DNA of 53,010 bases from Cytauxzoon felis (Eukaryota > Apicomplexa > Aconoidasida > Piroplasmida > Theileriidae), in NCBI GenBank assembly GCA_020283715.1, contig JAIQCW010000169.1:1-53010 (forward strand), in the 5' to 3' direction. The notes beneath the pieces are model-generated. The model saw only the letters and a list, made by a program, of their open reading frames with translations, searched no databases and was not told the DNA's origin. Shown piece after piece: positions 37,746-53,010 of the stretch. Both the position numbers and the translations under genes were made by a program. Numbering within the stretch: position 1 is the stretch's first letter; each line of letters opens with the position of its first letter.

Positions 37746-37880
37746 TCTTGCAGACAGCTCTCCATCTGAGGTCCAATCCACCTCTCCTTCCACTCGCCGT
37801 GGTGGCTCTTCCAATTACCTATCTCTAAAGAGTATAGCCACTCCCAGAGATCGTGGACGAAGTATAGGTCGGAACTTTAG
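37746..37880 (+). repeat. Foldback element copy 13, intergenic
   Basis: First half only: TTGCAGACAGCTCTCCATCT, a CTCGCCGTGGTGGCTCTTCC arm, CTATCTCTAAAGAGTATAGC and CTCCCAGAGATCGTGG. Lies between the start of syntaxin-16 and the 3' end of the uL13 gene. The rest of this 474-nt spacer has no feature I can name. Confidence 0.8.
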
Positions 37881-37965
37881 AAGATCAATACAAGAGGAAA
37901 ATCTTAGATGCTTGGTATATGGATATTAAATGTATTGAGTATTTTACTAGTACATTGATGTATTA

Positions 37966-38738
37966 TTAGCATAATTCGGTGATGATTTGTTTATGATCTG
38001 GATTGAGATTTACTAGAGCGGATGCTTTAGCTTTATTATATTTTAATTTGAATTGTACCTTCTTTTTATAAAACTCTTGTGATCTTTCTTTTCTACGATC
38101 TTCCAATTTCTTTATCAAACCGTCATAATTCCATCCGACCTAAATTGTAATGCAAATGTTGAGTTAAGTATATTAAAATATACCTTTGTCATAACATCAC
38201 CTAAACGGCAGTATCTACGTCCTGGTTTTAATCTTAGAAATCTCAATGCAGATGGCACAACTTGTTTTTTCACAGTGTCATATGGTGATGGTACACCTTC
38301 AAATACTCTTAATCTACCCAAAGCTGCACCACCTCTCTTTGTCTTGTGAGGTAGCATACCCCTTACCACTCTTCTGAACATTTTTGACGGACTTCTTACA
38401 TGGAATGGACCACGTTGTGGATTTGTATTAGTTTTCAACCTCAAAAATCTTTGATATTTCACTGAAGGAGAAAAAATTTTAAAATAACGAAAATTAATAG
38501 AATTATTAACATATGTTAGAAAAACTTACATTTATTTCTATATAATGATCCACTTATATTAATCTCTTCACAACGTACGCAAACTACCTTTTGCCCACAT
38601 AATAACTCTTTAGCTACAATAGATGCAAGGCGACCCATCAAATGGCCTTTACAATCAATAACTACAGTCTATATATATATATATATATTAGAATTATATA
38701 ATATAATAATGCAGTTTAATACTAACCTCCTTAAACAT
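37966..38738 (-). CDS. Cytosolic large-subunit ribosomal protein uL13 (L13a)
   Basis: Four exons starting at ATG 38738 with MFKE; the first intron is 38669-38726. Then [59 protein letters not shown] and [11 protein letters not shown], all classic for L13a. The last exon carries [20 protein letters not shown] and a basic tail. Length of about 200 residues fits the eukaryotic cytosolic form. The short first exon with early intron is common for ribosomal proteins. Confidence 0.96.
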
Positions 38739-39206
38739 TTTCTAAAGAATTAAATGTAATTAAATTAATTGGAAATTTAATCCCACTATTATTATTATAT
38801 CTTTTTTAAAAAAATTATAATACTATCTAAATCCCCAGTATAGTCCATACCATATCAACGGCTCCTCAACCCCATTGATAGATGAAGGATTGGAAAGGTA
38901 GATGAATATACCATTAAATTACAAATATTTGTGTATAATTATAGATTATTATTAAGTTGATATCAATGTAACATTTAATTTTGAGATTATTTGTTAAATG
39001 TGTCAATGTCCACAAATTGGTACATTTACTCCATGGATTCCACAGATCTCAACGATTAACTAGCGTTAATTTAGATTATTAAACATATAAATATATATGA
39101 TTATACAATTAATCTGTCAATTACCTAATTCACTACGAGATTTTCATTATTGAATATACACATGTCCTCCACCGATATATTACTATCTTTACAATAAACT
39201 TTATCG
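38739..39206. other. Spacer between uL13 promoter and element copy 14
   Basis: AT-rich, no gene or RNA recognised. It probably contains the uL13 promoter. Confidence 0.5.
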
Positions 39207-39510
39207 TCCACTCGCCGTTCCACCTGAGGTCACAACCTTACTTTCCTCTTGCAGAGAGCTTCTTCTATTTACTTCCCCCTCAAACTCCCGGTGATCGTTC
39301 TCGGGTTCTCCACTTGAGGTCCAGTACTATTAATCATTCCACTTCCGTCTCCACCACTACCTTCTCCACGATCTCTGGGAGTGGCTATACTCTTTAGAGA
39401 TAGGTAATTAGAAGAGGCACCACGCCTAGTGGCATGACCTCGAGTGGAGAGCTGTCTGCAAGACAAATAGAGGTGGTGTAGAGAAGAGTAAGATTGGACC
39501 CCAAGTGGAG
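39207..39510 (-). repeat. Foldback element copy 14, just past the arginyl-tRNA synthetase stop
   Basis: Both halves are present, sense on the minus strand, within an open frame of 94 codons ([26 protein letters not shown]). The left arm is a GCAGAGAGC type, the right a CACCACGCCTAGTGG type, so the arms do not match. It begins 65 nt past the synthetase stop codon. Confidence 0.8.
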
Positions 39511-39574
39511 TGCTATCTGTAGTACTAACTGACGGCGAAGTTGTTATATACATATATATATATTATAGATGAGA

Positions 39575-46187
<6,613 letters not shown>

Positions 46188-46420
46188 GATTTAATTGAAA
46201 ATTGATCTTGAAAACATGCACCGATATATTTTTAAATATAAATCCCAATGATATCGTATATATCATCGGTATTTACAATTATTACTCCTATTATATGGAG
46301 GCCATCATACTATATATAGGTTTACATTCAATATTATTAGCTGTTGTGGGGAGTTAGACATTATAAGTGATAGATAATACAATATAAATCGACCATAAAA
46401 CTAGTTCCATTCATCATTTT

Positions 46421-47099
46421 TTAGTTGAAAATTTTACCATCTTTATTTTTTCTCAACATTCTTCTTCTATATATCATATTATCTTCATACATCAAACATA
46501 CCTCATCAACTTTGGATTTAAACTTCTTGTCCAGACGTTTCATAGCCATTGCAAGCGTTTTATCATACTTTGGTAATTTAGAAATATTAGATTCTATATG
46601 AATTTTTATATTTTATATAAATGTGTATAAATTATATCATACCATGAAATGGCATATACACAGGAGCTTTGTTTAGTGCCCAAGTTGATAAATGCCTCTC
46701 GTTATCCCTACGGATCTCATATAGTTCTTCTATAATAGAGATTATGGAAATTATTGAAATTTATCGTTACCTTCCAATTTATTTACCTGAAGGGAAATAT
46801 GTATGAAAAGATGTTTCATTTCAACATACTTTATCGCGTATTTCCTGCTTTATAGCAAATAATAATGAATTCATCTCACTCGGTGTCAATTTTATACGTT
46901 TAGATGGCATAATCTTCAATGATATATGCGGTTGGTCTTGTTGAAGTTGACCATTGCCAAAGAGTGCCGATGATAGACCGTTCATAGCCAATGGTGCTAT
47001 GATGTTACCAATGTTACCGGAATTTGATACCACACATTTCACCAAATTCAACTTTAATATAAATATAAAGATCAATATTTTATGATTAAATAGCATCAT
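46421..47099 (-). CDS. Unrecognised leader-bearing protein
   Basis: Exons: 47099 to about 46833; a tiny 16-nt exon (VNKLE) near 46780; then two exons ending in an open frame with the stop at 46421. Residues 1-25 are a clear signal peptide (FNHKILIFIFILKLNLVKCVVS). The mature part begins with hydrophobic/small residues, then MPSKRIKLTPSEMNSLLFAI, an acidic-basic helix (KLEEELYEIRRDNERHLS), and WALNKAPVYMPFH, ending in a basic tail. The leader suggests secretion or the apicoplast. The next gene on this strand, arginyl-tRNA synthetase, could in principle be a continuation, but it has its own ATG at 46187 and a complete N-terminal domain. Function unknown. Confidence 0.6.
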
Positions 47100-47452
47100 A
47101 AAGCGTAAATTTAATTCTGGATGAAAATTTTAATCTAGACACTATAACCGACGTTTCGAGCTCCAATATTAATTTTAACATCACATAAACCCCGATTTAC
47201 TGGTTAAACTTAATTTCCTTCAATTTCATTACATAATCCATCAAATGTGTAGATAATTTCACACATAAGACGACACTGATGTCGTGCGACGGCGACCGCC
47301 ACCATATAGTACCACACAATACCATGGAGATGATCGAATTCCTGTTATGATGAGTTTGTTCATATTTAATAACTGAATTATAGCATTCATAAAACTACCT
47401 TCAATTTACATTGTTTCATTCACTAATATTCTACTATCACTGCCTTCAGTGA
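47100..47452. other. Divergent promoter region
   Basis: Between the leader-bearing protein (minus) and the histone stem-loop-binding protein (plus). Less AT-rich patches near 47260-47330. No gene recognised. Confidence 0.5.
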
Positions 47453-48022
47453 ATGTTAGACAGAGGTAGGGAATCTAGTAGGATAAAAAGTATAAATCTG
47501 ACTAAACTACAATCATGTTACAAAAAGTATATAAAAACTGTGGATAAAAGTCTGCGTGATAGGAGATTATCTGATAAATATCTTATAAATACTCCAGACT
47601 ATAAATTAGACGTTAGTAACTCGGTATGGAATAAAAAATTGTCAAACTGGAGAAGACTTATACATTTGTGGGATAAAATTGACGACAAAGACTGTGAATT
47701 GTTGTCAAATTTACTAAAAAATGGTAATTTAAATGAGTTTACATTGAGATTTGAGAGTTTAACACATAAAAATGACGAAGATTCATCGAATTTAGAGTTT
47801 AATGCGTATAATAATTTATTAAGTGTTAAAGAGGATAGTAATAATAGTATATTAGCACCTGTTATATATAAACCCAAATGGTTCAATGGCAATATAAACC
47901 ATAAAGGGTTTATTACTATTAATGAAGACAACTTCTTAAAATACTCTAACAACATCAAAGAATCTCATGATTTAAACTTTAATAAATTTTATGACAATTT
48001 ATTGACAAAATATATAAACTGA
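47453..48022 (+). CDS. Histone stem-loop-binding protein (SLBP)
   Basis: Intronless, 189 residues. The RNA-binding domain is near the N-terminus: YKKYIKTVDKSLRDRRLSDK, then NTPDYKLDVSNSVWNKKLSN and WRRLIHLWDK. This matches the family order YxxYIxxVPxxxR - TPxxxxxxSxRxWxxxxxxWRxxLHxWD. The usual VPRHLR is altered to VDKSLR, and SRR-W to SNSVW. It would bind the 3' stem-loop of replication-dependent histone mRNAs. The rest is Asn-rich and not conserved. The uL14 gene starts only 37 nt downstream on the same strand. Confidence 0.82.
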   Translation: MLDRGRESSRIKSINLTKLQSCYKKYIKTVDKSLRDRRLSDKYLINTPDYKLDVSNSVWNKKLSNWRRLIHLWDKIDDKDCELLSNLLKNGNLNEFTLRFESLTHKNDEDSSNLEFNAYNNLLSVKEDSNNSILAPVIYKPKWFNGNINHKGFITINEDNFLKYSNNIKESHDLNFNKFYDNLLTKYIN

Positions 48023-48059
48023 ATTTTTTAAAATTGTGGGGTCTATTTATAGGAGAAAA

Positions 48060-48434
48060 ATGGTGAATTTGTCGGGTATTATATGTGGATTACAAAAAAT
48101 GTCTATATTGAAATGTGGGGATACATCGGGTATTATTAAAGGCTGTATTATCGGATTAGGTAAGAATAAGCATGGCACAGGGAAAATTGGTGATCGTATT
48201 AAAGTCTCAATAAGAGATAAACTACCCCATTGCAATTTACAAAATAAAAAACCAAGAGGTATTATCATCAGAAGAAAAAAAGAAACCTCAAGAAAAGATG
48301 GAATGGTGTTTAAATTCGATGAAAATTCATTTGTTGTCATCGCCAATAATAAACTCGCCGCACAAAAAATCAAAGGACCCGTATTGCTGGAAACCAGACA
48401 TTCGTGCAAAAATTTAGCACCACACATCTTCTAA
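48060..48434 (+). CDS. Organellar (bacterial-type) ribosomal protein uL14
   Basis: Chosen start ATG 48060 (MVNLSGIICGLQKM); the open frame extends upstream only by a GTG, not an accepted start here. Motifs SILKCGDTSGIIKGCIIGL, KIGDRIKVSIRD, KPRGIIIRRKKETSRKDG, FDENSFVVIAN and IKGPVLLETR follow the bacterial L14 pattern. No obvious long leader, more consistent with a mitochondrial than an apicoplast-imported protein, though not decisive. The close spacing to the SLBP gene suggests a very short 5' UTR or co-transcription. Confidence 0.9.
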   Translation: MVNLSGIICGLQKMSILKCGDTSGIIKGCIIGLGKNKHGTGKIGDRIKVSIRDKLPHCNLQNKKPRGIIIRRKKETSRKDGMVFKFDENSFVVIANNKLAAQKIKGPVLLETRHSCKNLAPHIF

Positions 48435-48500
48435 TGACATACACAAATCTACATTTCATGCGATGTATAGGCAAGTCTTCATTTACAGATAGGTCTTCCA

Positions 48501-48757
48501 ACCTTGGTACAATCCTACTCTCCTTCCAATCCCACTCTCTTCATCCTGCCGTCAGCTCTTCTATTTATCTCCCCTTCCAGCTCCCGTGGATCGCTTCCAG
48601 GTATTCCACTTCCACTTGAGGTTACATCCTTTACACCCTCACTTCTGCCACGATCTCCGGGAGTGGCTCTACTCTTTAGAGATAGGTAATTAGAAGAGCT
48701 GACGGCAGGATGAAGAGAGTGGGATTGGACCTCAAGTGGAGAGCTGTCTGCAAGACC
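48501..48757 (-). repeat. Foldback element copy 19, 3' of member D
   Basis: Best-preserved foldback: 48531-48563 and 48691-48723 are a perfect 33-bp inverted repeat (core CATCCTGCCGTCAGCTCTTC). Minus-strand sense: [52 protein letters not shown] in an 82-codon open frame. It lies 95 nt beyond the stop of member D, between that gene and uL14. Confidence 0.9.
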
Positions 48758-48851
48758 AACCATGGAGTCAAGTTGGATGGAGGGTGTAACCTAGGATAGA
48801 GCTTCATAGAGAAGATAGTTACGGATTTATCTTAATGGGGTCCATTTTAAA

Positions 48852-50702
48852 TTATGTGGTAGATTTGTCGAATGTACTTAATAATCCCCTTATAACATCA
48901 TACATACGTATCTCAAATTTTTCATAATAATATAATAAACAATTTTCAATATTTATACCCAGTGATATGGATATGTTCATTATTGAATAAAAGAACACTC
49001 CATTAAACTGTCCGACAGCACCGTTGTAATACATATTCGCCTTAGTACTCTGTTTTCCAGCTCCGGAAAATGAGACAATCTCCATTAACTCTTCTACTGT
49101 ATTAAATGTTATGGGGATAATCCATAATAATTTCGGTCTGCTGTAAATAAATTTTGAAATTCGTCCATCTGGGAAATGGAGGATTGAAATGAAAATGTAC
49201 ATGCAAATCATGTATGGAACACCAGAAATCCAACCAATTAAATGCCACCACCATCTTTTACCGGCTTTATTATTCCAATTCTGAGCTTTAGGAACAGCTT
49301 TATCAGGATCCATGTGTTTACCTATTCCTTCATACTTTGATATCAATGCGTTAATCCATTCAATGGCCTTATCATGAGTACCAGCTGTAAGCTGCCCTTT
49401 AGCGTCGTTAAGTTTTTCAACAGCTCCTTCCGCTGCAGATTTAGCTGCAGTAGCCTGAGTAGCAGTAGATAATGTTGCAAGTTGAGTGTGAGCCTCTTTA
49501 AGCCTTTGTTTAGCAGCCGTATTAGTAAGTTGAGTATTAATATCATTAGCAGTTTTCTGAGTAGTAGCATCATGATGACCTTTAGCTATGGCTTGGTTGG
49601 TAAGAAATTCCACAACTTTACCACTCGGATTAGCATGAGCTTGATCTTGATTGCTACCAACCAATTGCATTTCAGTATTCGCATCATTAAGAGTTATTTC
49701 AGCTCCTTTATCATTAATTTCCTTATTTCCATAATTCCCTGGGCCTGTTCCTCCAGGTCCTAAAGTCCATTCATGATCTTTGAAATTATCAATCTCATCG
49801 AATACGGCTATTAATAATGTGGGTATAGATGAAACGACAACAATCCATAAATCAATTTGCTCTGCAGTATTCCAATCTACAAACTGGTACGGAGATATTG
49901 ACGGATAGAAAAAGTATACTGTTCCGAGACTGAAGCCTAACATCAAGACTGGAGACCACTGATCTCCTGCATCACCGCCAGAAAATAGTTCCTTTATATC
50001 AGATTTTCCAGCTATAGTCTTATCAAACTGACAATATTGATCGAAGGTCCACCAACCAGCTGTAAACAGCAGTGAAATATTAATCCAAAAAATTTGTTTC
50101 TCAACTATAGAATAATCAAAATCATCCCACATCCTAACTTTAGAAACCCATACACATATTTTATGGAATACGAAGGTAAAGAAGCCAGAGAGAGGTAGAC
50201 CAGCTCCATATAGAGCTGAATTGAAATTTGTACCAAAGGCATAATTGGCGAACAACCCATTTGAAAATGTAATTAATATAATACACCAATAGAATTGATC
50301 AAAATGACCGTAATCGTCACCTGTAACAAAGAATATATATGCCAATACACAGCTGAAGAACATGGCCCATATGAATATACAGGATAAAACTCTTTTACTC
50401 TGAGATTGAGGAAGATCTTGACCAGTTCTATCTATTATTAATGTCATTGTGGTTGATAATAATTGTCCTATGAAACTTGATAATTCCATTGGATTATGAA
50501 CCTTGTAGATGAAAAGAGGGACAACGGATGGCGGTAGATGAAACCTCGCGACTACATGATTAGCGCATAATATAGCTATACGATGAGGTGTAAGCATAAT
50601 TAGACCAGCTAAAAACATGGATAACTTATGACGGAATACAGGGGCAGTTTTTTCATTCCATTTATTTAGTTCCCAAACTTCCAATGCATCGGTGAATCCC
50701 AT
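48852..50702 (-). CDS. Multi-pass membrane protein, family member D
   Basis: Intronless, 616 residues, ATG 50702. Shares VFRHKLSMFLAGLIMLTPHR, HVVARFHLPPSVVPLFIYK, FSNGLFANYAFGTNFNSALY, and QWSPVLMLGFSLGTVYFFYP with A-C. The variable loop after TLGPGGTGPG is about 180 residues, Ala/Thr-rich and helical (TLSTATQATAAKSAAEGAVE). It sits at the same position as the insert of member C but is unrelated in detail. Unlike A-C it is not nested: it lies between the convergent uL14 gene and the upstream V-ATPase c gene on its own strand. Function unknown. Confidence 0.85.
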   Translation of the reverse strand: MGFTDALEVWELNKWNEKTAPVFRHKLSMFLAGLIMLTPHRIAILCANHVVARFHLPPSVVPLFIYKVHNPMELSSFIGQLLSTTMTLIIDRTGQDLPQSQSKRVLSCIFIWAMFFSCVLAYIFFVTGDDYGHFDQFYWCIILITFSNGLFANYAFGTNFNSALYGAGLPLSGFFTFVFHKICVWVSKVRMWDDFDYSIVEKQIFWINISLLFTAGWWTFDQYCQFDKTIAGKSDIKELFSGGDAGDQWSPVLMLGFSLGTVYFFYPSISPYQFVDWNTAEQIDLWIVVVSSIPTLLIAVFDEIDNFKDHEWTLGPGGTGPGNYGNKEINDKGAEITLNDANTEMQLVGSNQDQAHANPSGKVVEFLTNQAIAKGHHDATTQKTANDINTQLTNTAAKQRLKEAHTQLATLSTATQATAAKSAAEGAVEKLNDAKGQLTAGTHDKAIEWINALISKYEGIGKHMDPDKAVPKAQNWNNKAGKRWWWHLIGWISGVPYMICMYIFISILHFPDGRISKFIYSRPKLLWIIPITFNTVEELMEIVSFSGAGKQSTKANMYYNGAVGQFNGVFFYSIMNISISLGINIENCLLYYYEKFEIRMYDVIRGLLSTFDKSTT

Positions 50703-50744
50703 CTTCCTTTATCCTATTTGTAATGACTCCATCTCTCCTTCCCT

Positions 50745-50773
50745 TCAAATTATCCCCCTCCCGTTATTTAAAG
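50745..50773 (-). promoter_or_regulatory. Conserved upstream motif of member D
   Basis: Plus-strand TCAAATTATCCCCCTCCCGT then TATTTAAAG, 43-71 nt before ATG 50702. Closest match to the motif of member A. Confidence 0.6.
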
Positions 50774-50896
50774 AAATAATAGAGGAGTGTAAAAATAAGA
50801 TCACAAGTTTCAAGTTCTTCAATGGTAGACAAGACATATATGGAACTCTAAAACAAAACAACTAACTATAAATCAATAAAATTGCAAATGATATTA

Positions 50897-51806
50897 CTAG
50901 GAAGATCCTCCATTATAAGGTGTACAAAGGCCAGCTGGTGTTTTCATTGTAACAACAAGACCAATGATAAGACCATAAAGTGCTAATGTTTCAGCAAAAA
51001 CAAGTGTAAGAATCATACCAACAAATAATCTGGTCTGTTGAGCATTAGCCCTAACACCAGCATCACCAATTATACCAATTGCCAAACCAGCTGCCTATAA
51101 TATATATATATATATAACGAACGAAGTATGAGCAAGTCGTTGTCTACCTCCACCTGAGGCCCAATCCAACTCTCGTTGTCTTGCAGACGGCTCTTCCAAT
51201 TACCTATCTCTAAAGAGTAGAGCCACTCCCAGAGATCGTGGCGAAACTATAGTCACTGGACCTCAAGTGGAACCTGTAAGCGACCTACGGGAGCTGGAAG
51301 GGGAGCTAAATAGAAGAGCCGTCTGCAAGACGATATCAGGTGGAATGGCGAATGGAAGAGTAGGATTGGACCTCAGGTGGAACTGTCATCGGTAGTAATT
51401 TGCGGGGTATAAACTTACAAGACAGCTTAATCCTACGATAAGACCACCGGCAAGGTGTGAATATCCAGCGAAAGCTGAATACTTTGAAGGTTCACCAACT
51501 ATAGATGTTGAATGACAAATGTAATGATGAAACATACATGATGATGTAATAACAATTGATATAATAAGACCATAGATACCTAAAATACCGGCCATAATGA
51601 CGGGTACAATAGATCTCATTACTAAATCTGGGCGCATAACACCCATTGAAGAAATACCGACACCACTACGAGCTGTACCATATGCGGCTCCGAGATCTGA
51701 AATGATTATTGTAAGTGTATATGTAAGTTAACGTACTGGAGAAGACCATAGCGCAAACAACGCCCATTAGGCCAAAAAACGCCGAATGTGGATCACATAC
51801 AACCAT
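50897..51806 (-). CDS. V-ATPase proteolipid subunit c
   Basis: Three exons: 51806-51737, 51696-51419 and 51094-50897. Four membrane helices in two hairpins: [55 protein letters not shown] joined to [20 protein letters not shown], and [20 protein letters not shown] with the proton-carrying Glu. The length of about 178 residues is normal for subunit c. It forms the proton-conducting rotor of V-ATPase in acidic organelles. Intron 2 (51095-51418, 324 nt) is enlarged by a foldback-element copy; intron 1 is only 40 nt. Confidence 0.95.
51150..51381 (+). repeat. Foldback element copy 20, complete unit inside a V-ATPase c intron
   Basis: Probably a complete single unit. Ends CCACCTGAGGCCCAATCC and GGATTGGACCTCAGGTGG (18-bp terminal inverted repeat, one mismatch). 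The inner arms are an exact 19-bp inverted repeat, 51178-51196 against 51313-51331 (GTCTTGCAGACGGCTCTTC). Antisense to the host gene. This copy is the best guide to the element's borders. Confidence 0.88.
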
Positions 51807-53010
51807 TTTTAGTATAAAAAAATTGTAAATTAATAATGTATTTCCTTTATATATTTATAATGAACAGTGTCTAAAGGATTAAATTGTACTACTAAATTTG
51901 AAATATAAAGGACGTAATTGTATAACAAATTTATTTTAAATGTGTAAAGGCTATATTTCCTTTAATATAAATTAAACAATTTTATACAATACTTTAAATT
52001 TATACGATAATATACAATTTAATCAATCAGAGTTAATTTATGGTTGAAACGATAGTCCATAGCACGTCACTTGTGTATCTCATATATTGGGCATTAGATA
52101 TATATTAAAATTAGAGATCAAATATCATAAGATATACAAAGCTAGTCTTGAAATACACTAAAGACACCGATCGTATTAAAGTATACTGACGGTATATTAC
52201 GTCCAGGTATACACAACGACACATTCATACACACTTTAAACCACGTTCTAACTACTTGATATATAATAACTAGTATAATAAGCTGTAATTATTAGTACAT
52301 ACCCGTATATAAAGGGTGGTATAAAATAAATAGTCCAGGGTACCGTCAACGAAAGTTGATCAGAGCCACCCTCGACAATATTAAGCTAAACTCATGGAAA
52401 TCGATGGAATATAAATATAGAGAGATCCACGGAGAGCGAAAAAACATGTATAATTTGCACAAATTGACCCAATTCCCCTCTGACATCTGGAGAATCCAAT
52501 GGACAGATATAACGCGCAGATCATCAATAACTAACTACACATTGCAATATACGTGATCCAACGCTATAAAAATTCTATAGAATCATAAAATTCAATGATC
52601 AAAAAATCAAAACGAATGCTGATTCCATAGAATGCATTGTCAAGATAGCATGCAGAGCGGCTGCAGATAGATCTAATGCAAGACAGAGTAATAAAGTATT
52701 AATTATAGATGATCTTGATATGGACTTGTGAAATAATATGGTCAGACAGGAATGGTTTGATTAGATGGATATAATGGTTGATAGACATGAGTGACATAAA
52801 TTTTTTGGGTGGATTAAGTGTGAATAAAATAAATAACGATATGAAATGGTATATAGCTTAAAAAATAATGATTGAAATATATAAATAAATGTTATATAGG
52901 ATGGGGATAAAGCTATAGTAATGCATGTGTTGTACGTTGTGTGGTAGTAGTAGTGTATGTTGATATGGGTATCACAGGTTGTAGGTATGAGATGGGGATA
53001 ACACTAATGG
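51807..53010. other. Region without recognisable genes
   Basis: 1.2 kb of AT-rich sequence at the window end. No tRNA, rRNA or foldback element. A 66-codon frame at 52356-52556 shows no family features and is not called. A hairpin-rich stretch near 52313-52373 is listed separately. It contains the V-ATPase c promoter at its left end. Confidence 0.5.
52313..52373 (+). ncRNA. Possible structured RNA segment (weak)
   Basis: AGGGTGGT (52313-52320) can pair with GCCACCCT (52365-52372) over 8 bp with one U-G pair. Inside lies TCAAC-GAAA-GTTGA, a 5-bp stem closed by a GAAA tetraloop. TATATAAA lies just upstream (52306-52313). I could not match it to RNase P, SRP, telomerase or a spliceosomal RNA. 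Chance pairing cannot be excluded. Confidence 0.2.

Noticed and set aside
49343..49573. Leu-rich 76-codon minus frame
   Set aside because: Out-of-frame shadow of the Ala/Thr-rich loop in member D.
52300..52720. RNase P, SRP, telomerase or U-snRNA gene
   Set aside because: I looked for their conserved motifs and found only partial, chance-level matches (for example AGAGTAA), and no telomere-repeat template.

Overview
The window looks like nuclear DNA of an apicomplexan, most likely a piroplasm (Theileria/Cytauxzoon/Babesia group). It is strongly AT-rich and gene-dense, with short introns (typically 35-90 nt, GT..AG). Conserved eukaryotic genes carry Asn/Ile-rich low-complexity stretches, some proteins have secretory plus transit-like leaders of the apicoplast type, and there is a dispersed family of multi-pass membrane proteins. 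I cannot fix the species from sequence alone.

Layout, left to right. A small protein with TYKxDY repeats (314-676, +). Condensin subunit 1 (1015-6540, +, two homopolymer frameshifts). A small basic protein (7202-7696, +). A PAT1-like mRNA decay factor (8287-10155, -), divergent from a nucleoredoxin-like protein without CxxC (10642-12790, +). A TBC1D22-like RabGAP (12994-14379, -). An unrecognised protein (14561-15920, +) whose stop overlaps the stop of a convergent WDR7/rabconnectin-3-beta-like gene (15917-22522, -). tRNA-Gly(GCC). POLE3/DPB4-like histone-fold subunit, RFC small subunit, a degenerate AAA+ protein, an IF-3-like factor, GAPDH, cytochrome c1, ZMAT2/Snu23. Then a minus-strand run: syntaxin-16 (Qa-SNARE), uL13, arginyl-tRNA synthetase, and a leader-bearing unknown. 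Histone stem-loop-binding protein and mitochondrial-type uL14 follow on +, then V-ATPase subunit c on -. The last 1.2 kb has no recognisable gene.

Two things make the window unusual. First, about 20 copies of one interspersed foldback element (roughly 120-450 nt) lie in exons, introns and spacers. Copies inside exons always sit in the sense orientation and in one reading frame, adding a peptide of the form [17 protein letters not shown] ... [14 protein letters not shown]. Its two halves are inverted repeats of each other, and in several copies the arms differ from other copies but match each other. The logic resembles Rickettsia palindromic elements, but here in a eukaryote.

Second, four paralogous multi-pass membrane protein genes occur on the minus strand. 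Three are nested, on the same strand, inside introns of housekeeping genes: one in a 3.7-kb intron of syntaxin-16 and two in separate 2.0-2.5-kb introns of arginyl-tRNA synthetase. All four have a foldback-element copy 40-110 nt past the stop codon and share an upstream motif. Two have a second copy, inverted, just upstream, cut at the same internal base. This suggests gene cassettes that spread into introns together with, or by way of, the foldback element.

Several conserved genes are interrupted by single-base shifts, mostly in A/T homopolymers. I treat these as probable sequencing indels, not real pseudogenes.
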